Part shown: positions 24,424-33,508 of the stretch, piece by piece
Layout: every line of letters starts with the position of its first letter
How positions within the stretch are numbered: the first letter of the stretch is position 1
DNA from: Streptomyces sp. NBC_01707
Lineage (GTDB): Bacteria; Actinomycetota; Actinomycetes; Streptomycetales; Streptomycetaceae
Length of the DNA: 64,000 nt
Direction: 5' to 3'
Assembly (NCBI RefSeq): GCF_041438805.1
Contig: NZ_CP109190.1
Coordinates: 6,138,001 to 6,202,000 of the forward strand
Notes under the pieces: model-generated
Databases searched by the model: none
What the model was told of the DNA's origin: nothing
What the model saw: only the letters and a program-made list of their open reading frames with translations
Position numbers and translations under genes: made by a program

Positions 24424-27400
24424 TCAGGAGTGGTGGGCGACGAGCGGAGCTATTCGCTCGGCGTTCACCGAACGGGCCGCCCGCTCCAGCGCACTGGCCA
24501 GCAGCGCCAGGTCCGTCGGCCCGTTGCCCAGCTCGCGGACCGGTCGCCGGGTGGGCGGATCGCCCATCCGCTCCCACTCCAGCGGGACGACGGTGGGCCG
24601 CAGGGTCGCGGTACGCGGAATGCGGCCCGTCACCCGGCCCCCCTGGAACGGCGTCACCCGCCCGTCCGGATGCCCCAGCCTCCCCCGGCCGGGCAGCGGG
24701 TCCTCGGGCGAGGGCGGCACGACGGGTGCGTCGAGCACCACCCGCAGCCGCGCCCCGCGGGCCAGCTCCGTGTCCTCGGTACGGTCGGCGCGGGCGGACG
24801 TCGCGACCAGATGCACGCCCAGCCGGCCGCCGTCCCTCGCGACGGCCTCCAGCGCGCGGACGACCGAACCGGCGGCGGGCCGGCCCGGGCTGCCGAGGGC
24901 GGGTGCGACCAGCGCGTCGAAGTCGTCGACCAGGACGACGAGCCGGGGCAGCGGGGACGGGCCGGGATCCACGGACCGCGCGGCGGCGGGCCGCAACCGG
25001 AGTGTGCCGGTCGTCGCCGGGTCCAGATCGCCGCGCTGCTCGGCGGCGCTCGGTGCCCGCTGGCCGACCATCCGTTGCGCCACCTCGTGCCGGACGTGCC
25101 ACTCGTCGAAGTCGAGCCGCCCGAGCAGCTCGGCCCGCCGCTTCAGTTCGCCGCCCAGGGCCTGGGCGAACTCGCGCATCCTCAGCGGGTCGGAGGCCGT
25201 CAAGTTCATGAATGCGTGCGGGAGTTCGCTACAGGGCCGCAGGCTCTCGCCGCGCTCGCCACCGGCGCCGTCGACGAGCAGGAGCCCGAGCCGGTCGGGC
25301 CGCGCCGCGGCGGCGAGCGAGGCGGCGACGGCGCGCAGCAACTCGGTACGTCCACTGCCGGCCGGGCCCTCGATGAGGAGATGGGGCCCTTCGTCCGCAA
25401 GATCGACGCTGAGCGCACCCCGGGGCCCGGCGCCCAGAACGACGACGGGCCGGGCGGCGACCGCGTCGGAGGCCGGGGCAGTGCAAGCTGCCGCAGCCCT
25501 GGCGGGGCTCGCGCCCTCGGTGACCCGAGCAGCGACCTGCGGCGCATCGCCGCCACGGGGCCCGCTCACCCGGCTCGCGGCACGCTCGGCGGGCTCGGCA
25601 CCAGCACCGGTCCGAGAACTGGAGGAGTCGCCGACCGCGCCGTCGTGACGCTGCGCGCCGATGCGGGGGGTAGCGGGGTACGGGGTACGCCCGGAGTCCG
25701 ATGTGTCGGTACGGGGGTACGGGGTGCGGCCCGAGCCGGACGTGTCGCCTGCCGGGTACGGGGTACGCCCGGAACCAGGGGCATCCGCCCGCGGGTACGG
25801 CGTGCGTCCCGATCCCGGCGTGTCCGGGCCCGGGTACAGGGTGCGTCCCGACCCGGTGCCCGACAGGCTGCCGTCGCCGCGAACCGATGTGTGCCGTGGT
25901 GTGCCCGCATGGGTGTCGTTGCTCGTGCCGGGGTACGGGGTGCGGCCGGAGCCGTGGTTGTCCGCTCCTGGGTACGGGGTGCGGCCGGAGTCCGGTGTCT
26001 CGGTGCCGGGGTACGGGGTGCGCCCCGACCCGGATCCGTACACGTCATCCGCGCCCAGGGCACCGGTGGCACCCGCGCCTGCCGGGCGCGAGGGTGGCAA
26101 CGGGGCGCCTGGTCCTCCGCCGGCCGTGCGCTGCGCGCCCACCCGGGGACCCGAGCTGTCGGGGTACTGCGTGCGGCCGGAACCGTGGGTGCCGGCGGCC
26201 GGCACCTTCATGCTGCCGAGCCCATGCACCGTCGCCCCGGGCTGGTCGTCCGACGTCGACGCCCAGCGGGCCATCAGCGAGGCCGGGGTGGCCCTGGCCA
26301 GGCCCAGCTCGTCCAGCAGGCGGGCGGACGGCGGGAGGGACACTGCCGTCCGGTGGCCCGGTGCCGTCGCCGAACCGTCCGTACGCAACGGGGCCAGCGC
26401 CCGTCCGAACCGCTCCGCCCAGGCCGCCGACACCGCGTCCACCGCGGCCACCGTGCCGTGGCCCGCGGCCTGCCCGCCCGCCGTGCGCAGCAGCCGCAGT
26501 GCCGTCGCCACATCGCCGCTCAGCATCGCCACCGCCCCGCACTCGCGGAACGCGATCGACGCGTGGCAGGCCGCCTCGTACGTCGCCGGGACCGGCGAGG
26601 TGGGCGACGCGGCCGGCGTCTCGGCCAGGCAGATCAGGTGGATCCCGGTGGCAGCCCCTGCGGCGGCGAGCCGGGCCGTGGTCTCGCGCAGGACCGCGGA
26701 ACCGGGGTCACCGTCGACGATCACCACGGTGTGCGGCCCCACGTACCGCCGGGCGGCCTCGGCGACCGTGCCCCGGTCGACGCTGGCCCAGCCGGTGCCG
26801 AGCGGCCCGTCGTCGAGTCGGCGCACCAGCTCCGTCGTACGGGCGGTGGCCTGCTCCCGGTCGTACGCGAGCAGCAGCCGGCAGTCCTGGCCGTGCATCG
26901 GCCGCAGATGCGGGAGCCAGCCGAGCCAGGCCCATTGACGCCTGCGCTCGTCCGCGCCGCGGGCGCGGTCGGTACTGATGAGCACGATCTCCAGGTCGGC
27001 CGGGGAGTGCAGCGCGGCGAGCTGCGCGACCACCGAGCGGGCGAGCCCGGTCAGTCGCTCCCGTGGCCCTGCGAGCCCGAGCGAACCGGCCTCCCGCAGT
27101 CCCACGGTCACCGGTACCGCGGGCAGCTCGGCGCGGTCGGTGGTGCCGAGCCGGACCACCAGAGCCTCCGGGTGCTCGGCGTCCCGCTCCCACAGCCGGG
27201 GGCCCGGTCCGAGGGCGGTCAGCAGCACGGTCGCCGGATCGGGCCATGTCTCCCCGACCGACGAGCCCGACGACGGGCGCGAAGCCGCGACGGACGACAG
27301 GGCGGACGGGTCCGGCCGGCCCACCGGTTGCGTCTCGTCCGGTGCGGCCTCGTGCACCGGCTCGGCCTTGTTGCCGGCCAGCCTGCGGGCCCAGGCTCCT

Positions 27401-28287
27401 ATCCCGCCGCGCCGGGGTGCCTCGTGGTCCGTGGCCCGGCCGGCCGGGCCCTGCCCGCCCCGGTCACCGGCCGCGGCCGGTGACCCACTCCCGTACGCAT
27501 GCGCGACGCCCTCGCCGGACCCGAAGCCGTGCGAGATCCCCGCGCTGTACGCATGACCCGAGCCGTACCCGCCCGGCCCCGACCTCGACTTCTCCGACTC
27601 CGGATCCGGGAAGTTCCCGTCCTCGCCGACGCCGCCCGCTGCCCGCGCCACCCGTAGATGGCCCTCGCCGTCCGGCGCCGTGGCCAGCGAGGGCGTACGC
27701 GCTCCCGAGGCCAGCCGCAACGTCGACTCGCCGAGCCGCAGCAGCGCACCCGGCTTGAGCCGGACCGGTCGGTCGTGCACCTCCGTACCGTCCAGTGAGG
27801 TGCCGTTCGTGGAACCGAGGTCGGCGACCGAGACCCGGCCGTCCTCGGAGACCGTCACCGCGCAGTGCAGCCGGGACACATCCGGGTCGTCGAGCGGGAC
27901 GTCCGCGTCGGCGGAGCGGCCGATCCGGATCTGCCCGCCGTGCAGCAGATGGACGCCACCCGCGTCGGGGCCCGCCACCACATGGAGCTGCGCCGGTACG
28001 GCATCGTCCGCAGCCTCGTCCTCGCCGGGGACCTGGAGCGACAGCACCGCCCCGTCGACCAGGGGCGGCTCTCCCAGCGCACACCGCTGCGCGTCGAGCC
28101 GCTCGCGTCCGGCGAAGAGCACCACCGCACCGCTGCCGAGCGAACCGTCCGGCCCGGTGACGGCCGCGGCGAGGTTGGAGGCCACCGTGGCGAGCGCCGT
28201 CCCCGCAGGGGCGGTGACGAGCACGTCACAGGTGCGAGCCGGGGTCTGGCCGCTGGGCGGCGCGAGGACGGTCAGCCGGATCTGCAT
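24424..28287 (-). CDS. FHA-domain protein with FtsK/EccC-like ATPase domains
   Basis: A protein of 1287 residues. Residues 1-~90 resemble a ubiquitin-like fold. Residues ~95-190 are an FHA phosphothreonine-binding domain with IRIGRS, SRLHC and LGSTNGTSLDG. Two FtsK/SpoIIIE-type ATPase modules follow. The first is degenerate (LAGPRERLTGLARSVVAQL); the second has GPAGSGRTE and Walker B LVVLVDDFDAL. Its P-loop lysine is replaced by Arg (codon at 25348-25350), so ATP hydrolysis may be weak or absent. Between the modules is a low-complexity linker with nine SGRTPYP-type repeats. ATG 28287 has an AAGGGA ribosome site; upstream frame to 28644 is not conserved-looking. It is divergent from two Ser/Thr kinases, which could phosphorylate its partner. 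It resembles EssC/EccC secretion ATPases, but no WXG100 genes are nearby. Exact function unknown. Confidence 0.82.
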   Translation of the reverse strand: MQIRLTVLAPPSGQTPARTCDVLVTAPAGTALATVASNLAAAVTGPDGSLGSGAVVLFAGRERLDAQRCALGEPPLVDGAVLSLQVPGEDEAADDAVPAQLHVVAGPDAGGVHLLHGGQIRIGRSADADVPLDDPDVSRLHCAVTVSEDGRVSVADLGSTNGTSLDGTEVHDRPVRLKPGALLRLGESTLRLASGARTPSLATAPDGEGHLRVARAAGGVGEDGNFPDPESEKSRSGPGGYGSGHAYSAGISHGFGSGEGVAHAYGSGSPAAAGDRGGQGPAGRATDHEAPRRGGIGAWARRLAGNKAEPVHEAAPDETQPVGRPDPSALSSVAASRPSSGSSVGETWPDPATVLLTALGPGPRLWERDAEHPEALVVRLGTTDRAELPAVPVTVGLREAGSLGLAGPRERLTGLARSVVAQLAALHSPADLEIVLISTDRARGADERRRQWAWLGWLPHLRPMHGQDCRLLLAYDREQATARTTELVRRLDDGPLGTGWASVDRGTVAEAARRYVGPHTVVIVDGDPGSAVLRETTARLAAAGAATGIHLICLAETPAASPTSPVPATYEAACHASIAFRECGAVAMLSGDVATALRLLRTAGGQAAGHGTVAAVDAVSAAWAERFGRALAPLRTDGSATAPGHRTAVSLPPSARLLDELGLARATPASLMARWASTSDDQPGATVHGLGSMKVPAAGTHGSGRTQYPDSSGPRVGAQRTAGGGPGAPLPPSRPAGAGATGALGADDVYGSGSGRTPYPGTETPDSGRTPYPGADNHGSGRTPYPGTSNDTHAGTPRHTSVRGDGSLSGTGSGRTLYPGPDTPGSGRTPYPRADAPGSGRTPYPAGDTSGSGRTPYPRTDTSDSGRTPYPATPRIGAQRHDGAVGDSSSSRTGAGAEPAERAASRVSGPRGGDAPQVAARVTEGASPARAAAACTAPASDAVAARPVVVLGAGPRGALSVDLADEGPHLLIEGPAGSGRTELLRAVAASLAAAARPDRLGLLLVDGAGGERGESLRPCSELPHAFMNLTASDPLRMREFAQALGGELKRRAELLGRLDFDEWHVRHEVAQRMVGQRAPSAAEQRGDLDPATTGTLRLRPAAARSVDPGPSPLPRLVVLVDDFDALVAPALGSPGRPAAGSVVRALEAVARDGGRLGVHLVATSARADRTEDTELARGARLRVVLDAPVVPPSPEDPLPGRGRLGHPDGRVTPFQGGRVTGRIPRTATLRPTVVPLEWERMGDPPTRRPVRELGNGPTDLALLASALERAARSVNAERIAPLVAHHS
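25675..26185 (-). repeat. Degenerate repeats encoding SGRTPYP units in the FHA/FtsK protein
   Basis: Nine copies of S-G-R-T-x-Y-P lie in the linker between the ATPase modules. They are spaced mostly by 15 residues and joined by short acidic or Thr/Ala/Pro-rich spacers. Two variants carry Q or L in place of the first Pro. At DNA level the units share the plus-strand phrase GGGGTACGGGGT and close variants. Each unit offers a Thr and a Tyr that kinases could modify (inference). Confidence 0.85.
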
Positions 28288-28797
28288 CGCCGTCAGCGGT
28301 CCCTTCTGCGCGGGGTGCCCGGCAGGGGAAACGCCCTGTGATTCCCCCCACCCGGCACGGACGCGTCGTCCGGTACAGGTCGTCACGTACCGCGAGGCTC
28401 CCGCCCCCACGGTTCCGTGCTGGAGGCATCCTCGCACCTGCCACTGACAACACGCCCGGGGGCCACCTGGAATTGATCTTGGAGCGTCGGCTGTGGCCCC
28501 AAAAGTGCCTGCTTGGGGCGTTCCCGGGAGCTGCGCAGGGGAACAGGGCGGTCGCTCGGGAGCGGCCATGGGCACGTTTGTGCGGCAACCGGGTGGCAAC
28601 CATCCGTCCGGCGTGCGCGTCTTCCTCCGGACACGACGAATCACACGTTCCGGACACGACGGCTCACTCGCCGTTCACGACCGGAGAACGACCGACCGGT
28701 GTCCCGTTCGGAGGTCGCGGAGCGGCACTAGAGTGGGCGGAACTCCCGGGCGGCCCCGGGGGACCGCAAGCACCACGATCAGCAGGGAGCGCATGAC
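28288..28797. promoter_or_regulatory. Divergent regulatory region between FHA/FtsK gene and kinase genes
   Basis: About 510 bp without a supported gene. It contains a perfect 13-bp direct repeat, TCCGGACACGACG, at 28626-28638 and 28649-28661 (23 bp start to start), about 140 bp before the kinase start. A less GC-rich patch near 28470-28510 may hold promoter elements. The end of the region carries the AGGGAG ribosome site for the kinase gene. Confidence 0.45.
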
Positions 28798-30432
28798 GTG
28801 CGGCCGGTAGGCAGCAAGTACCTGCTCGAGGAGCCGCTGGGACGCGGCGCCACGGGCACCGTCTGGCGTGCCCGCCAGCGGGAGACCGCAGGTTCCGAGG
28901 CGGCCGTCGCGGGTCAGCCCGGCGAGACGGTGGCGATCAAGGTCCTCAAGGAGGAGCTCGCCAACGACGCGGACGTCGTGATGCGGTTCCTGCGCGAGCG
29001 CTCCGTGCTGCTGCGGCTCACCCACGAGAACATCGTGCGCACCCGTGACCTGGTCGTGGAGGGCGATCTCCTCGCCCTTGTGATGGACCTGGTCGACGGC
29101 CCCGACCTGCATCGCTACCTCCGCGAGAACGGCCCGCTCACCCCGGTCGCCGCCTCGCTCCTCACCGCCCAGATCGCGGACGCGCTCGCCGCCAGCCATG
29201 CCGACGGCGTCGTCCACCGCGACCTCAAGCCGGCCAACGTGCTGCTCTCCGAGCGCGACGGTCAGATGCACCCGATGCTCACCGACTTCGGCATCGCGCG
29301 GCTCGCCGACTCCCCGGGGCTGACCCGGACCCATGAGTTCGTCGGCACGCCCGCCTATGTGGCGCCGGAGTCCGCCGAGGGCCGGCCGCAGACGTCCGCG
29401 GTCGACATCTACGGTGCGGGCATCCTGCTGTACGAGCTGGTCACCGGGCGACCGCCGTTCGCCGGTGGCACCGCCCTCGAAGTGCTGCAACGGCACCTCA
29501 GCGAGGAGCCCCGCCGTCCCACCACCGTCCCGGCGCCGCTGTGGACGGTCATAGAGCGCTGCCTGAGCAAGGACCCGGACCGGCGGCCCAGCGCCGAGAA
29601 CCTGGCCCGTGGACTGCGTACCGTCGCGGCCGGCATCGGCGTCCACGCCAACTCGGCCCAGATCGCCGCCGCCGACGGGGTGGGCGCCCTGCTCGCCCCC
29701 GACCCGGCGCCCCCGGCGGTCCCGGGGACCCAGGGTGCGGCCGACCCGACACAGGTGCTGCCGAGCAACGCGGGTGCGTACGACCCGAACGCCGCGACCA
29801 GCGTGATGCAGCACGCCCCCGGCCAGGGATACGGACAGGGCCAGGGCGGGTACGCCGACCCGACCGCGGTCATGCCGCCCGTGCCCACGCGCCCGGACGG
29901 CCCGCCGCAGCCCGAGGGCCCGCACCCGTGGCAGTCCCAGCTGCAGGCGGCCCGAGACCGCAACGAGCAGACGCAGGTCCAGTACCTCGACCCGAGCCAG
30001 GACCCGCTGCGCCGCCGCCCCCAGCGTCAGCAGCCGCGGTCCCAGCAGCAGCGGCCGCAGCACCAGCAGTACGGGCAGCAGCCCCAGCAGCAGCAATACC
30101 CTCAGCGCCACCAGCAGCAATACCCGCAACAGCAGCCGCAGCGACAGCAGTACGCGCCCCCGCAGCAGCCGCCGCCCCAGCAGCCGGCTCCGCGCCAGCC
30201 CCGGGAGCCGAGGCAGCGCAGCGCCAACCCGACGAAGATCCCGGGCCTCGGCTGCCTCAAGGGATGTCTGTTCACCTTGGTGCTGCTGTTCGTGGCGGGC
30301 TGGCTCATCTGGGAACTGACGCCGCTGCAGGACTGGGTGGCCCAGGGCAAGAGCTACTGGCAGGCGATCGGTGACGGGATCTCGGCCGCCACCGACTGGC
30401 TCTCCAAACTGGGCGGCAGCGGCGCCAACTGA
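28798..30432 (+). CDS. Membrane Ser/Thr protein kinase with Gln-rich linker (PknB-like)
   Basis: A protein kinase of 544 residues. The kinase domain (8-~275) has all key parts: glycine loop GRGATGTVW, VAIK lysine near 48, HRDLKPANVLL, DFG and APE. The linker has a run extremely rich in Gln and Pro (about 400-470), then one membrane helix (about 488-505, FTLVLLFVAGWLIWEL) and a short outer tail of ~37 residues without PASTA repeats. GTG 28798 is chosen because AGGGAG lies at proper distance and homology starts at once. A second kinase follows after 169 bp. From memory the pair corresponds to the S. coelicolor kinase genes around pkaA. Substrates are unknown; the divergent FHA protein is a plausible partner. 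Confidence 0.93.
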   Translation: MRPVGSKYLLEEPLGRGATGTVWRARQRETAGSEAAVAGQPGETVAIKVLKEELANDADVVMRFLRERSVLLRLTHENIVRTRDLVVEGDLLALVMDLVDGPDLHRYLRENGPLTPVAASLLTAQIADALAASHADGVVHRDLKPANVLLSERDGQMHPMLTDFGIARLADSPGLTRTHEFVGTPAYVAPESAEGRPQTSAVDIYGAGILLYELVTGRPPFAGGTALEVLQRHLSEEPRRPTTVPAPLWTVIERCLSKDPDRRPSAENLARGLRTVAAGIGVHANSAQIAAADGVGALLAPDPAPPAVPGTQGAADPTQVLPSNAGAYDPNAATSVMQHAPGQGYGQGQGGYADPTAVMPPVPTRPDGPPQPEGPHPWQSQLQAARDRNEQTQVQYLDPSQDPLRRRPQRQQPRSQQQRPQHQQYGQQPQQQQYPQRHQQQYPQQQPQRQQYAPPQQPPPQQPAPRQPREPRQRSANPTKIPGLGCLKGCLFTLVLLFVAGWLIWELTPLQDWVAQGKSYWQAIGDGISAATDWLSKLGGSGAN

Positions 30433-30601
30433 GAGCGCGCGCACCACCGACTTCGTGGCTTTGTCGACTTCCGCGGGGCAATTTCGCCCGTAGAAGTGAA
30501 GGTTGGCGCCATGCAGGGCACGCAGCACCCCGATCGACGCGTAACTTTGTCGACCGGGGGTTAGTGAGCGAGGTCCATCGCCAGCCGCTGAGGGAGCAGT
30601 C

Positions 30602-31840
30602 TTGGCACGGAATATCGGCAGCCGGTACACCGCCCACCAGATCCTGGGGCGCGGCAGCGCCGGCACGGTGTGGCTCGGCGAGGGTCCTGAGGGCCCCGTG
30701 GCCATAAAGCTCCTCCGTGAGGACCTCGCGTCCGACCAGGAGCTGGTCGGACGCTTCGTCCAGGAGCGCGCCGCCCTGCTCAAGCTCGACCATCCGCACA
30801 TCGTCGGCGTGCGCGACCTCGTCGTGGACGGCAACGACCTGGCGCTGGTCATGAACCTGGTGCGCGGCACGGATCTGCGCACCCGTCTCGACCGCGAGCG
30901 CCGCCTCGCCCCCGAGGCAGCGGTGGCGATCATCGCGGACGTGGCCGACGGCCTCGCCGCCGCGCACGCCGCCGGAGTGGTGCACCGCGACGTCAAGCCG
31001 GAGAACATCCTGCTCGACATGGAGGGCCCGCTCGGCCCGGGCGGCTCGCACCCGGCCCTGCTCACGGACTTCGGCGTCGCGAAACTCATCGACACCCCGC
31101 GCCGCACCAAGGCCACGAAGATCATCGGTACGCCGGACTATCTGGCCCCCGAGATCGTCGAGGGTCTCCCGCCGCGCGCCGCCGTGGACATCTACGCCCT
31201 CGCGACGGTGCTGTACGAGCTCCTCGCGGGCTTCACACCGTTCGGCGGCGGCCACCCCGGCGCGGTGCTGCGCCGCCATGTCACGGAGACGGTGGTCCCG
31301 CTCCCCGGCATCCCCGAGGAACTCTGGCAGCTCCTGGTCCAGTGCCTGGCCAAGGCCCCGGCGTCCCGGCTGCGCGCGTCCGAGCTCGCGGCCCGCCTGC
31401 GCGAACAGCTCCCGCACCTGGCCGGCATCCCGCCGCTCGATGTCGACGAGCCGGACACCGAACCGGAACCGCAGCCGTACGACGAGCAGCAGTACACCCC
31501 CAACGCCGACGAACCCCGCCGCCGCGGCTCGGTCCCGCTGGTCCCCGGCGCGTCTCCCGACTCCAACCGCGACACCCACACGAGCATGCGCGTCCCGGCC
31601 CCGGACGAACTCTCCGGCGGTCCCAGGGGAACGGCCCGGGCCCCGCGCGCCCCGGGTCAGCCGCGCCCCGGCTCGGCCCGCAACAAGTCAGCCGCCATCC
31701 GCAAACGCCGCATCACACTCGGCGCGGTGGCGATAGTGCTGTGCGCGGCACTGGGCGTCGGCGGCTGGATGGCCCTGAGCGGCGACGACGCGGGCGCGGC
31801 ACCGCAGGACCCGGGGAGTTCGGCACCGGCGGTGCCGTAG
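30602..31840 (+). CDS. pkaA: Membrane Ser/Thr protein kinase PkaA
   Basis: A kinase of 412 residues starting with TTG at 30602, supported by GAGGGAG upstream. Motifs: GRGSAGTVW (17-25), AIK lysine, HRDVKPENILL, DFGVAKL and a GTPDYLAPE activation segment. The kinase domain ends near 270. A charged Pro-rich linker leads to one membrane helix near 370-390 and a very short outer tail, so there is no sensor domain outside. The activation loop has several Thr residues for autophosphorylation. The position next to prfB and a second kinase matches pkaA of S. coelicolor (SCO2974, from memory), for which Ser/Thr kinase activity has been reported. Symbol assignment rests on synteny. Confidence 0.9.
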   Translation: MARNIGSRYTAHQILGRGSAGTVWLGEGPEGPVAIKLLREDLASDQELVGRFVQERAALLKLDHPHIVGVRDLVVDGNDLALVMNLVRGTDLRTRLDRERRLAPEAAVAIIADVADGLAAAHAAGVVHRDVKPENILLDMEGPLGPGGSHPALLTDFGVAKLIDTPRRTKATKIIGTPDYLAPEIVEGLPPRAAVDIYALATVLYELLAGFTPFGGGHPGAVLRRHVTETVVPLPGIPEELWQLLVQCLAKAPASRLRASELAARLREQLPHLAGIPPLDVDEPDTEPEPQPYDEQQYTPNADEPRRRGSVPLVPGASPDSNRDTHTSMRVPAPDELSGGPRGTARAPRAPGQPRPGSARNKSAAIRKRRITLGAVAIVLCAALGVGGWMALSGDDAGAAPQDPGSSAPAVP

Positions 31841-31991
31841 CCCTCCGGAAGGTCGAACGGGTCCGGTCACTGTGGCCCCGGACACCCTGCGGTCGGCCGC
31901 CGGGCTGCCCGGCGGCCCCGTGCGCAAGGATTCCGGACGGTGATCAAGCAGCCCGGGGCAGGTCCGTGCCGACAGCCGTTACGCTGGACCC

Positions 31992-33098
31992 GTGGCAGTC
32001 GTCGATATTTCCGAAGAGCTGAAGTCCCTCTCCTCGACCATGGGGTCGATCGAGGCCGTCCTGGACCTGGATGCGCTGAGGGCGGACATCGCCGCGCTCG
32101 AGGAGCAGGCGGCGGCGCCGTCCCTCTGGGACGACCCGGACGCGGCACAGAAGATCACCAGCAAGCTTTCGCACCTCCAGGCCGAGGTCCGCAAGACCGA
32201 GGCCCTGCGCGGCCGCATCGACGATCTTGGGGTTCTCTTCGAGCTCGCCCAGGACGAGGCCGACGCCGACACCCTCGCCGAGGCCGAGGCGGAGCTGGAG
32301 TCCGTCAGGAAGGCGCTCGACGAGATGGAGGTCCGTACCCTCCTCTCCGGCGAGTACGACTCCCGTGAGGCGCTGGTCAACATCCGGGCCGAGGCCGGTG
32401 GCGTCGACGCAGCCGACTTCGCCGAGAAGCTCCAGCGCATGTACATCCGCTGGGCCGAGCGGCACGGCTACAAGACCGAGGTCTACGAGACGTCGTACGC
32501 GGAAGAGGCCGGCATCAAGTCGACCACCTTCGCCGTGCAGGTTCCGTACGCCTACGGCACGCTCTCCGTCGAGCAGGGCACCCACCGGCTCGTCCGGATC
32601 TCGCCCTTCGACAACCAGGGCCGGCGCCAGACGTCCTTCGCGGGCGTCGAGGTGCTGCCGGTGGTCGAGACGACCGACCACATCGAGATCGACGAGTCCG
32701 AGCTGCGCGTCGACGTGTACCGCTCCTCCGGCCCCGGTGGCCAGGGCGTCAACACGACCGACTCCGCGGTGCGCCTGACCCACCTGCCGACCGGCATCGT
32801 CGTCTCCTGTCAGAACGAGCGCTCGCAGATCCAGAACAAGGCGTCCGCGATGAATGTCCTCCAGGCGAAGCTGCTTGAGCGCCGCCGCCAGGAGGAGCAG
32901 GCCAAGATGGACGCGCTCAAGGGCGACGGCGGCAACTCCTGGGGCAACCAGATGCGTTCGTACGTCCTCCACCCGTACCAGATGGTCAAGGACCTGCGTA
33001 CGGAGTTCGAGATCGGCAACCCGGAAGCGGTCTTCAACGGAGAGATCGACGGCTTCCTGGAGGCGGGCATCCGCTGGCGCAAGCAGCGGGAGAAGTAG
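31992..33098 (+). CDS. prfB: Peptide chain release factor 2
   Basis: A release factor of 368 residues that recognises UGA and UAA stop codons in the ribosome and triggers peptide release. It has the codon-recognition SPF tripeptide ([14 protein letters not shown], near 202-206) and the universal GGQ motif (SGPGGQGVN, near 247-254). GTG 31992 gives full family length. The reading frame is continuous: the UGA-programmed frameshift near codon 25 seen in many bacterial prfB genes is absent, as is usual in actinobacteria. A strong terminator follows. Confidence 0.97.
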   Translation: MAVVDISEELKSLSSTMGSIEAVLDLDALRADIAALEEQAAAPSLWDDPDAAQKITSKLSHLQAEVRKTEALRGRIDDLGVLFELAQDEADADTLAEAEAELESVRKALDEMEVRTLLSGEYDSREALVNIRAEAGGVDAADFAEKLQRMYIRWAERHGYKTEVYETSYAEEAGIKSTTFAVQVPYAYGTLSVEQGTHRLVRISPFDNQGRRQTSFAGVEVLPVVETTDHIEIDESELRVDVYRSSGPGGQGVNTTDSAVRLTHLPTGIVVSCQNERSQIQNKASAMNVLQAKLLERRRQEEQAKMDALKGDGGNSWGNQMRSYVLHPYQMVKDLRTEFEIGNPEAVFNGEIDGFLEAGIRWRKQREK

Positions 33099-33117
33099 CA
33101 ACCAGTTCGCACGCGTA

Positions 33118-33160
33118 CGGCGGTGCCGGAGCCCCCACAGGGTTCCGGCACCGCCGTTTT
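33118..33160 (+). terminator. Rho-independent terminator of prfB
   Basis: CGGCGGTGCCGGA (33118-33130) pairs with TCCGGCACCGCCG (33144-33156), followed by TTTT. This is a textbook intrinsic terminator 20 bp after the prfB stop. Confidence 0.9.
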
Positions 33161-33508
33161 CGGTACCCGGCGGACACCGTGACGCGTGCGGAATTCCGTT
33201 GTCCGAAGGGGAGTTGGGGCCGCGAGTTGCGTAGGCGCCGTGGTGAGTGCGTCACAGTCGTGATTCTGATTGTCGGTCAACTGCTCGCAAAACGGTGCAC
33301 ATTGCACGGAACAGGCTTGACGTAGTCCTTAACTCTGGACAGGGTGCTAGTGCAGCATGCGTATGTCTGGGACGGGTGTGGGCGGGGGAAGGGCGGCTTG
33401 GCTACGGCACTACGTGGCCCGGCAGGCCGAGAGCGCAACCCCCGGCAGAGCCGTGAGCCCGCATATGGCTGCTCCATTGACGAGAACAGCTACTGGGGGT
33501 AGCAGCAG
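33161..33508. other. Leader/promoter region of the repeat surface protein
   Basis: No gene supported. A TTGACG hexamer at 33317-33322 with CAGGGT at 33340-33345 (17-bp spacer) is a weak promoter candidate. Just before the start, GCTAC and GTAGC around GGGG can form a small hairpin over the ribosome site near 33491-33505. The rest is GC-rich without clear structure. Confidence 0.4.

Noticed and set aside
24430..27483. Long plus-strand open frame opposite the FHA/FtsK gene
   Set aside because: Arg/Gly/Pro-rich translation typical of antisense frames in GC-rich DNA; the minus-strand frame has FHA and ATPase motifs.
24424..28287. Type VII secretion locus
   Set aside because: The ATPase resembles EssC/EccC, but no WXG100, EccB, EccD or mycosin genes are present nearby.
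31992..32070. Programmed frameshift site in prfB
   Set aside because: The frame is continuous and there is no CTT-TGA slip site near codon 25.
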